NCBI GenBank assembly: GCA_014804285.1
Contig: JAAVAA010000027.1
Location: forward strand, 40,720-47,871
Origin: Lachnospiraceae bacterium
Lineage (GTDB): Bacteria; Bacillota; Clostridia; Lachnospirales; Lachnospiraceae
Length of the DNA stretch: 7,152 nt
Direction: 5' to 3'
Shown here: one piece after another, positions 1 through 5,073 of the stretch
How the letters are laid out: each line of letters starts with the position of its first letter
Position numbering within the stretch: the stretch's first letter is position 1
Position numbers and translations under genes: made by a program
The notes under the pieces: model-generated
Told to the model about the DNA's origin: nothing
What the model saw: only the letters and a program-made list of their open reading frames with translations
Database searches by the model: none

Positions 1-1739
1 CCCGGTTTGATACAATAGCGGTTTGTATATGCCTTCTCTGCAATCTGCTCAGATATTGTCACAGCATACCCTTCCTCTTCCAACCGGATAGGACAACGTC
101 CCAGTTTCACAAACCGTCCTTGACCGTCATCGTTGTAAATTCTCACACTCCTAAGGAAATAAAGCAGCAATAAGAAAAGTCCTGACAATAACAGCAGCAT
201 GCCTGCTGCAATCGAAAAGATTCTGACCTTCGGATCTGCAAATACTCTTTGCCAAAATCCTGTTTTTTTCACCTCCACCGGTTCCGACAAGGAGGCCATG
301 TTTTCTTTTGCTTCTTTCTTTGTTACTTCCTTCTTTATAACCGGCTTTCTCCCTGCTGTCTCCTCTGCAAAACCTTCATTGGATTCTTCACGGCTCAAAT
401 CGCGGATTTCCTTATCTGCTTCTTCCAAAATCCTGCGATTTCCGCCTCCTCCATCGCCTGTCCCTTCATCAACCGGCAATACAGGAGCGGGTGACGGAGT
501 TTCCCTTGGCAAAACCTCTTCGCCTCCATCGGAGGGTTCCTCCGTCGGCTGGGGTTCTCCGGTGGGCGCTTCCTCTTTGTCTTTCCCGGTATCCGGCGTT
601 GCCGAAGCAGCAGGAATCGGTGTACTTGTTGCTGCCGGAGATGGCGATATGCTCTCCTTGCGGAATACATTTTCAATGGCAATGATGCTCCTCAAGCCGC
701 TTTCATCCACATCCGGGTTTTGCAGCCGTACTTCTACTGTATAATTTCCATTCTTCTCTACTTCAATCCGTTCACCGTTTCCAATCTTTTTTCCTGTTTC
801 ATCATACCAGACAAAGGGCGGCTCATCGAGCAGAAGTTTTCCACCTGATAAATCCTCTATTCGAACGCTTATTGTAACCTTTTCACTCTCTCCTTCTGTT
901 TCGTTGGTAACGATCATTTTACCTATAGGTGTCTTTTCATCAAGACCACAGTTTCTGATATAACCTTCCGCCGTTTTGCCGCAAGAAAGCTCATATCGTT
1001 CCACACCTCCCTGCTCAAATCCGCATCCTGTCTCATAACCTTCAACGGTAGCCTCATCTTTTCCGCAGATGACCACATAATCCTCCGCTGTTTCCGTATC
1101 CTTTCCACATACAAGCTCCTGATAGTCATGATAACTGTAAGACATGATTCCACATTCTCTACAATATTCCAGATGGACATCCTCAACTCCAATATCACAG
1201 TTCACATGAGTACCGGTTCCTTCCGCCTTTTCATGAACAGATTGTCCGTGCGCATCGCACTCCTTCATTTCGGTTCCGATCACCTCACCTTTGGTATAGC
1301 GGATGGTACATATCTTATTTGTATAACACGCCTCTTCATGGGTATGATAAACGGCTCCATAACATCCCTCTTCGCTTTGTCCGTCTCCTTGATGGACATG
1401 ATAAACGGTTTTGGAATAACAGCCTGTGCCGGAAGCTTCATCTCCCTGATGCACATGCTTAATTTCTGTTTGATAACAGCTTCCTCCTTCTGTCTCGTTT
1501 CCCTGGTGGACGTGCGGGATCTCCTGCTGATAACAGCCGCCCTTTTCACCTGAATTTCCTATGTGCTTATGATAAATTTCAGTGACAACCGTCTTTTGCG
1601 GCAATTCTTCTCCGTGTACCGGCATAATCGTCCCAGCCGACGTTGTAAATACAGTTACCAACAAGGCAATCCCAAGAGCCTTTTTCCCTGTTTCCTTTTT
1701 AAATAAAGTATTTTTAAGCTTAGAAATTCTTCTCTTCAT
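1..1739 (-). CDS. Secreted Cys/His-rich repeat protein with C-terminal membrane anchor (3' end beyond window)
   Basis: The reading frame is open from the ATG at 1739 to the left edge (579 codons seen); GGAGG at 1744-1748 lies 4 nt upstream of the ATG. Residues about 20-43 form a signal peptide (KALGIALLVTVFTTSAG core). Residues 57-138 hold four 19-residue repeats of the form CY-x5-HxHxG-x5-G, with Cys at 69, 88, 107 and 126 and HxH pairs at 57, 76, 95, 114 and 132. A CxxC (YCREC, Cys193/196) follows, then CG-x-Y repeats of about 14 residues with Cys at 211, 225, 239, 253 and 264. Residues 272-352 look like a beta-sandwich module (WYDETGKKI, NGNYTVEVR). Residues 365-433 are a Ser/Pro/Thr/Gly linker, about 434-505 is charged, 507-529 is one strong membrane helix, and 530-579 a cytoplasmic tail (YNDDGQGRF, TNRYCIKP). 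Similar repeat proteins are, from memory, frequent in Lachnospiraceae; their function is unknown to me. Metal binding or disulfide cross-linking by the repeats is inference. Confidence 0.9.
   Translation of the reverse strand, partial: MKRRISKLKNTLFKKETGKKALGIALLVTVFTTSAGTIMPVHGEELPQKTVVTEIYHKHIGNSGEKGGCYQQEIPHVHQGNETEGGSCYQTEIKHVHQGDEASGTGCYSKTVYHVHQGDGQSEEGCYGAVYHTHEEACYTNKICTIRYTKGEVIGTEMKECDAHGQSVHEKAEGTGTHVNCDIGVEDVHLEYCRECGIMSYSYHDYQELVCGKDTETAEDYVVICGKDEATVEGYETGCGFEQGGVERYELSCGKTAEGYIRNCGLDEKTPIGKMIVTNETEGESEKVTISVRIEDLSGGKLLLDEPPFVWYDETGKKIGNGERIEVEKNGNYTVEVRLQNPDVDESGLRSIIAIENVFRKESISPSPAATSTPIPAASATPDTGKDKEEAPTGEPQPTEEPSDGGEEVLPRETPSPAPVLPVDEGTGDGGGGNRRILEEADKEIRDLSREESNEGFAEETAGRKPVIKKEVTKKEAKENMASLSEPVEVKKTGFWQRVFADPKVRIFSIAAGMLLLLSGLFLLLLYFLRSVRIYNDDGQGRFVKLGRCPIRLEEEGYAVTISEQIAEKAYTNRYCIKP
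946..1123 (-). repeat. 42-bp tandem protein repeat (CG-x-Y units)
   Basis: A second repeat series in the same gene. CG dipeptides start at codons 1107, 1065, 1023, 981 and 948, giving three 14-residue periods and a last one of 11. Units read CGKDTETAEDYVVI, CGKDEATVEGYETG, CGFEQGGVERYELS and CGKTAEGYIRN. They resemble the CGKEEHTHxxxCY repeats of Firmicute surface proteins with the histidines lost; that relationship is inference. Confidence 0.75.
1326..1574 (-). repeat. 57-bp tandem protein repeat (CYx5HxHxG units)
   Basis: Within the surface-protein gene the Cys codons fall at 1533, 1476, 1419 and 1362 (low coordinates), exactly 57 bp apart. The HxH codons fall at 1569, 1512, 1455, 1398 and 1344, with the last unit shortened by one codon. 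The units are conserved in protein motif (CYQQEIPHVHQG, CYQTEIKHVHQG, CYSKTVYHVHQG, CYGAVYHTHEE), while intervening residues vary, so the copies are old rather than recent duplications. Confidence 0.85.
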
Positions 1740-1760
1740 TTTTCCTCCATTCATTTCTAT

Positions 1761-1793
1761 GTCCCTGCCTGACAAATTTGTATCCGGCAGGAC
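1761..1793 (-). promoter_or_regulatory. Second leader hairpin next to the ribosome binding site
   Basis: GTCCCTGCC (1761-1769) pairs with GGCAGGAC (1786-1793), an 8-bp stem with one bulged C. The loop contains the perfect palindrome ACAAATTTGT (1772-1781). The base of the stem is 12 nt from the GGAGG ribosome binding site of the surface-protein gene, so it may affect its translation or bind a regulator. It lies after the leader terminator in the direction of transcription. Confidence 0.45.
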
Positions 1794-1808
1794 TATTTTT
1801 CAAAACGC

Positions 1809-1840
1809 AAAAACCCGTCCGTGAAAAGTTCACGGACAGG
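1809..1840 (-). terminator. Intrinsic terminator inside the leader, before the start codon
   Basis: A perfect 9-bp stem (GTCCGTGAA at 1817-1825 with TTCACGGAC at 1829-1837, 3-nt loop) extends by two more G-C pairs across one mismatch. On the minus strand it is followed directly by TTTTT (1813-1809) and GCGTTTT. The plus-strand flank has no comparable T run, so the direction is minus. It lies downstream of the 1897-1926 promoter and upstream of the start at 1739, so it either attenuates that gene or ends a short RNA of about 80 nt. Confidence 0.75.
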
Positions 1841-1896
1841 TCGTTTCTACATAATCATCTGTATTCCATTTGAATTTCTAAGCGGATAGTATGTTA

Positions 1897-1926
1897 AGCA
1901 TAGCACACTTTAGAAACAATTGTCAA
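1897..1926 (-). promoter_or_regulatory. Sigma-A type promoter for the Cys/His protein leader
   Basis: On the minus strand TTGACA (1926-1921) is followed after 18 bp by TATGCT (1902-1897), giving a predicted start near 1890 and a leader of about 150 nt before the ATG at 1739. An imperfect 13-bp palindrome, TATGTTAAGCATA on the plus strand (1890-1902), covers the -10 and start. The arms TTTCTAA (1875-1881) and TTAGAAA (1910-1916) flank the -10 as an inverted repeat. Either could be an operator; no regulator is visible in the window. Confidence 0.7.
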
Positions 1927-1966
1927 ATATTTATTTTCAAAAACCATTCCCTTGGCAGCCCCATAC

Positions 1967-2254
1967 TTATCCAATCTTCTCTTTCAACTCCTGATATCCT
2001 TTCGCTAATAATTCTACCTGTGTTTTCATTCTCTCATGACCGTCAACATCTTTTGTATACATGAGCCGGTCAATCTTATCATCCAGAACAGAAATATCTT
2101 TCTTTAAAGTTTTGTAGGCCATGTCCATTTCTGTCCGCACTGCTTTAAATTCCATATCCATGTTTGATTCCAGATTGTCCATCCTGCTATTCAGCGCTGA
2201 TTCCATAGAATCCATACGACCTATAATAGCTGTAAACATCTCTTCATTCGTCAT
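1967..2254 (-). CDS. Small coiled-coil protein, function unknown (95 aa)
   Basis: Start chosen at the ATG at 2254 (MTNEEMFTAIIGRMD) because AAGGAG at 2264-2269 lies 9 nt upstream; an ATG seven codons earlier would place that site inside the gene. The protein is charged and almost wholly helical. Residues about 12-60 show heptad-like spacing of Met/Leu/Ile in RMDSMES, RMDNLES and KKDISVLDDKIDRL, expected of a parallel coiled coil. A second helix closes the chain (TQVELLAKGYQELKEKIG). There is no signal peptide, membrane segment or catalytic motif, so it is probably a cytoplasmic oligomer or adaptor. Similar small TNEE-type coiled-coil proteins occur, to my memory, in Clostridia without assigned roles. 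It stands alone: the next gene on the same strand has its own promoter, and a LexA-like palindrome lies upstream. Confidence 0.8.
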   Translation of the reverse strand: MTNEEMFTAIIGRMDSMESALNSRMDNLESNMDMEFKAVRTEMDMAYKTLKKDISVLDDKIDRLMYTKDVDGHERMKTQVELLAKGYQELKEKIG

Positions 2255-2310
2255 GCCTGTCATCTCCTTGTACATTCAGTTTACCTCTCTTTCTTTTTCC
2301 GGTCAATGCG

Positions 2311-2322
2311 AAACATATGTTC
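2311..2322 (-). promoter_or_regulatory. LexA/SOS-box-like palindrome upstream of the coiled-coil gene
   Basis: The minus strand reads GAACATATGTTT about 57 bp before the start codon at 2254. This matches the GAAC-N4-GTTY form reported for LexA sites in Firmicutes. No strong promoter elements can be placed with it; TTTACT 17 bp upstream of ACATAT is only a weak candidate. One such match in a window this size can arise by chance, so the placement before a gene is the main support. Confidence 0.35.
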
Positions 2323-2394
2323 TACATTTCGTTAATTAGTAAATGTTTTTATATCTTTCCAATCTCGTTTTGACTTCATTAATTAATTTGTAAC

Positions 2395-2670
2395 ATGTGA
2401 AAATACTGGCGATATACCAATGATTCCATGTTGTATGGATAGATTTTCACATAGATTTGATAGTTATGAAGTGAGTATACTCTCTCGGATAAAAAATGTC
2501 AAACAAAGAAGTTTAGAATTTGATTTCTATCCGGGTTAAATTATTGGCCAACGGAAACCAGCTAGTGACGCCGCTATAGTCACCCAACCCACGGTCTGGC
2601 TATTTGCTAAAAAGTGGAACATTCAACCTTAGTGGAGTTCCCAGTTGGGCTTTGCGTTATTTGATAACCC
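2395..2670. other. Gene-free region with multiple nested inverted repeats (candidate structured RNA, part 1)
   Basis: No convincing gene lies between 2276 and 2788. This part holds a perfect 10-bp inverted repeat, ATGTGAAAAT (2395-2404) with ATTTTCACAT (2443-2452), enclosing small hairpins such as TCCAT/ATGGA. A palindrome GAGTATACTC is at 2473-2482. CGGATA (2486-2491) pairs with TATCCG (2528-2533) around an inner TCAAA/TTTGA. Abutting this, GGGTTA (2533-2538) pairs with TAACCC (2665-2670), enclosing CCCAAC (2583-2588) with GTTGGG (2644-2649), GGAAC (2616-2620) with GTTCC (2637-2641), and GTGAC (2565-2569) with GTCAC (2579-2583). The 10-bp pair is unlikely by chance; the 5-6 bp pairs are only suggestive. 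The strand is undetermined, and I do not recognise a known RNA family. Confidence 0.45.
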
Positions 2671-2671
2671 A

Positions 2672-2755
2672 GCTCAGATAAAAATAAATCCTAAAGGAAA
2701 CAATTCGCGAACGCTTTATCGAGCGTGTTGACGTAGGATTTATTTTCATCTGAGC
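2672..2755. repeat. Long inverted repeat / 84-nt hairpin
   Basis: Positions 2672-2693 pair with 2734-2755 over 22 bp with a single mismatch (2680 with 2747), which becomes a G-U pair if the minus strand is transcribed. The stem is A/T-rich in the middle (AAAATAAAT) and capped by GCTCAG at its open end. The 40-nt loop contains an inner hairpin, ACGCT (2711-2715) with AGCGT (2722-2726). Neither side has a T run, so it is not a standard terminator. It lies 34 bp beyond the stop codon of the acyltransferase gene and could be the start of that transcript's 3' untranslated region. No target duplication or transposase accompanies it. Confidence 0.8.
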
Positions 2756-2788
2756 GGACGTTTTACATACGCATACCCAAGCTAAACG

Positions 2789-3892
2789 TTAACTTAACCA
2801 CATTCGAAGCTGTCTCCTAACCCATACCCACACTCCCGACAGTACAAGCGGAATCCCGATGCCCGCAAGCAGATAAACCCATTTTCCGGCCTCAGCTCCC
2901 CCCGGCAGGTAAACAAAATTTATTTCGCTAAAAAACAGTTCCGCGTCAAACTCCGCGCAAAACAGCGTGCCTATGCTGAGCAGATAAAAGAATCCTTTCA
3001 CCAGCATAAAACAAGCAACATGGTGCATCATGATCGCATATGTATTTCGCCCTATGGAAACCATCTTCCGGCAAATGTAAGGAATCCTGCTGATAATCTT
3101 TGCGATCCGGAGCCAAAATGCAATTCCGGTAATAATCGTAATATAAGGGATAAGCGGCCCGTTCGCAAAACTAGTAACCCAAACGGCGCTGAATGCAAGA
3201 CCTGCGCAGAAAATCGTGATCAGCAGCTGCACTCCCATAACAAGAAAAAAGTATGGACCATCCTCCACCCGGTCATAAATCTCAAGTTTTTCTCTGTAAA
3301 TTCTTCCCATCTGAAATCCCGGAAGCATAAACAGAAGCCGTCCCGGAAGCTTGTGCCAGCCCCACACATGACCACCTATGGCAAGCCATACTGTAAGAAC
3401 CCCTGCCAAAAGACAAAAGCCAAAGATCAGCCATTCTTTATCAAGCCGAAGCAACGACAATATCTTCCGCATCAATACATTGATTACCTCAATCATAAAA
3501 AGCACAGGTACAAACCATGCCGGGAAATTATAAATAAATTGATGCCCGTCCAGAAAAGGTGACAAAAAAAGTGTTTTCAAGGAAAGATCACTGCCTATGG
3601 AGAACCCTGCATGATGCAGCAGTGCCGCTGCAATTCCATAAAATATATTCCATAAAAAGTATGGTAATAGCAGCGTCCTGCATTTTTTCAAAATGTAATT
3701 AACAATCTGATCCTCTGCTTCCCTTTTATAAAAATAACCGGAAACAAACAAAAATATGAATACATGAAACGAATAATAGGGAAACAAACCGCCAATATCA
3801 AACAGATTATATCCTAAATGTCCTGCCACAACCAGTATGATGCCAATTGCAGACAAGACCCGAAATTCCTGATTCTCCTTAACTACCGCCAT
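2789..3892 (-). CDS. Integral membrane acyltransferase, acyltransferase 3 family (367 aa)
   Basis: Enzymes of this family move acetyl or other acyl groups onto exported sugars or surface polymers, using about ten membrane helices. The start is set at the ATG at 3892 (MAVVKENQEF): AAGGAG at 3900-3905 lies 7 nt upstream, and the longer in-frame start at 3955 would cover the promoter. Family signs are the first helix with Arg11 and His25 (FRVLSAIG...VVAGHLG), the second-helix pattern HVFIFLFVSGYFYKR (residues 43-57), KKCRTLLLPYFLWN (69-82), NFPAWFVPVLFMIE (122-135), and the late IGRNTYAIMMHH (280-291). The chain is rich in hydrophobic segments throughout and matches the usual length for a stand-alone member. 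It is transcribed divergently from the lipoprotein and glycosyltransferase genes, which suggests surface-glycan modification; the substrate cannot be told. No intrinsic terminator with a U tract follows; the long hairpin at 2672-2755 does. Confidence 0.9.
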   Translation of the reverse strand: MAVVKENQEFRVLSAIGIILVVAGHLGYNLFDIGGLFPYYSFHVFIFLFVSGYFYKREAEDQIVNYILKKCRTLLLPYFLWNIFYGIAAALLHHAGFSIGSDLSLKTLFLSPFLDGHQFIYNFPAWFVPVLFMIEVINVLMRKILSLLRLDKEWLIFGFCLLAGVLTVWLAIGGHVWGWHKLPGRLLFMLPGFQMGRIYREKLEIYDRVEDGPYFFLVMGVQLLITIFCAGLAFSAVWVTSFANGPLIPYITIITGIAFWLRIAKIISRIPYICRKMVSIGRNTYAIMMHHVACFMLVKGFFYLLSIGTLFCAEFDAELFFSEINFVYLPGGAEAGKWVYLLAGIGIPLVLSGVWVWVRRQLRMWLS

Positions 3893-3922
3893 AAGCACAC
3901 TCCTTGCAAAAATTCTATCCCC

Positions 3923-3951
3923 AGTATACAAAAAAACATTGTACAATAAAA
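3923..3951 (-). promoter_or_regulatory. Probable promoter of the acyltransferase gene
   Basis: The minus strand has TATACT (3928-3923) as a good -10. The best -35 at 17-bp spacing is the weak TTTTAT (3951-3946). Predicted transcription starts near 3916, leaving a short leader of about 24 nt that contains the AAGGAG ribosome binding site. The element overlaps the divergent plus-strand promoter, so the two may compete. Confidence 0.4.
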
Positions 3952-3967
3952 GCAAAAAAATTATAAT
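3939..3967 (+). promoter_or_regulatory. Promoter of the lipoprotein-glycosyltransferase operon
   Basis: TTGTAC (3939-3944) and a perfect TATAAT (3962-3967) are separated by 17 bp. The start codon at 3974 begins only 6 nt after the -10, so the predicted first transcribed base is at or next to the A of the ATG. TTGTACAA (3939-3946) is itself an 8-bp palindrome. Confidence 0.65.
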
Positions 3968-3973
3968 AAACTT

Positions 3974-5029
3974 ATGAGAACAAAAGAAAAACTATCATTT
4001 GCTTCATACAAAAAAATAATTCTGTTCCTCGACCTCTGCATTTTTGCGGGGTTTCTGGTTTCCTGTGCCCACAAACGACCTGAACCGGCATCAAATTATA
4101 TTCCAACAGATTACCTTGCCATTTCAGAAAGCATATCCTATGATCCGGCTCAGCTTAATCAGATTCCTGACAACCCATTTCCTTCATTAAGTGTGCCTAC
4201 ATACATCACGAAGGTCAAAGACACCTATTTTATCGTGGATTGTTACAATAATCAGGTCATTTATCATGATAACCTGACAGACCCTTTGTATCAATGGCAG
4301 ATCATGACCAATGATATTGCCATGGGACATACTCTGGCAAGCGATGGAACTGTGTATCTGATTGACGATACCGAAAATAACCGGATCCTCGTTATGGAAG
4401 AATCAGTCAACGAAAACGGACAGCCTGTGTTTATACCCACACAAGAATTTAGTAACATCGGTAACCGGCCTCATTACATTTTGTACGATGAATATACGGA
4501 TACCTTTTACGCATGGAGTTCGATGAGCGGTGAAATGTATCTGTTCCGTCATGCAAAAGATGATTCCCGGATGTATCTGACAGAGACACGGTCAATTCCT
4601 TCCCTTGATGGTGTTTATGTTCGTTCCTTCACCATCGTGGATGACCGGATCTATTTTGTTTCTGGTAATTCCAGTATTATCGAGGCAGATCTGTATACTT
4701 TCGAGGTAAAAAAAGAATATCCGGTTCCCGACTGCCTCGCCGGCATGATACAGCTTACTCCTATTGAAAACTACTATTACATTACCGTTTCTACAAATGC
4801 TGCCGGCAATCAGGATTACGCCACTATAATCCGTACAAAAGATTTGGATGACCTTTCCTCTGGAAATTATGAAGATATCTATGCATCTTTTATTGGCGGT
4901 GGAACGCCTTATTATATCACCCAGATTGACGATTTCTGGTATCTGACGGAGCATCGGATTCCTGGGCATTCAATCTGGCGATTTCGAGTGCGGAATAATT
5001 CTCTGACCGACATTACTACTTTGTACTAA
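3974..5029 (+). CDS. Lipoprotein with NHL/beta-propeller-like repeats (351 aa)
   Basis: The N-terminus has basic residues (KK at 13-14), a hydrophobic core and the lipobox LVSC, with Cys31 as the expected lipid-modified residue, so the mature protein is anchored on the outer face of the membrane. The rest lacks membrane helices and shows repeated aromatic beta-strand blades: DTYFIVDCYNNQVIYHDN (83-100), DGTVYLIDDTENNRILVME (124-142), DTFYAWSSMSGEMYLFRH (176-193), DRIYFVSGNSSIIEADL (224-240) and DFWYLTEHRIPGHSIWRFRV (320-339). These resemble NHL-type propeller blades (DxxNNRV). Propellers usually bind partners or glycans; no catalytic motif is seen. The ATG at 3974 is the only plausible in-frame start before the signal sequence, and has no ribosome binding site. 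The glycosyltransferase gene follows after 44 bp, so the two are probably co-transcribed and may work together on an exported product; that is inference. Confidence 0.85.
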   Translation: MRTKEKLSFASYKKIILFLDLCIFAGFLVSCAHKRPEPASNYIPTDYLAISESISYDPAQLNQIPDNPFPSLSVPTYITKVKDTYFIVDCYNNQVIYHDNLTDPLYQWQIMTNDIAMGHTLASDGTVYLIDDTENNRILVMEESVNENGQPVFIPTQEFSNIGNRPHYILYDEYTDTFYAWSSMSGEMYLFRHAKDDSRMYLTETRSIPSLDGVYVRSFTIVDDRIYFVSGNSSIIEADLYTFEVKKEYPVPDCLAGMIQLTPIENYYYITVSTNAAGNQDYATIIRTKDLDDLSSGNYEDIYASFIGGGTPYYITQIDDFWYLTEHRIPGHSIWRFRVRNNSLTDITTLY

Positions 5030-5073
5030 TAAATTTAAATAATACAAGGCAAATTATCGAAAGGACTCCACAA

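Noticed and set aside
199..744. Plus-strand open frame of 181 codons
   Set aside because: It lies opposite the continuous minus-strand surface-protein frame, has a low-complexity Ser/Pro composition mirroring the linker region, and no ribosome binding site.
1128..1553. Plus-strand open frame of 141 codons
   Set aside because: It is the antisense shadow of the 57-bp repeats, and its repetitive pattern comes from them.
1855..1869. Short leader ORF (ATG GAA TAC AGA TGA, minus strand) before the leader terminator
   Set aside because: Four codons without a ribosome binding site; no codon run suggests translational attenuation.
1935..1960. Terminator just after the coiled-coil gene (GCCA...TGGTTTTT on the minus strand)
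   Set aside because: The stem is only 3-4 bp, too weak to call; the hairpin at 1809-1840 is far stronger.
2420..2539. 39-codon plus-strand ORF (ATG at 2420) in the gene-free gap
   Set aside because: There is no ribosome binding site and no recognisable sequence, and it crosses two of the paired regions; it could be a decayed fragment but nothing supports a gene.
2672..2755. Retron msd, group II intron domain or insertion-sequence terminal repeat
   Set aside because: There is no reverse transcriptase or transposase in the window, no domain V signature, and no target duplication around the hairpin.
3020..3562. Plus-strand open frame of 180 codons
   Set aside because: It lies inside the acyltransferase gene on the other strand, with Lys/Pro/Asn-rich sequence and no recognisable domain.
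4592..4969. Minus-strand open frame of 125 codons
   Set aside because: It is antisense to the lipoprotein gene, which has clear signal peptide and propeller features.
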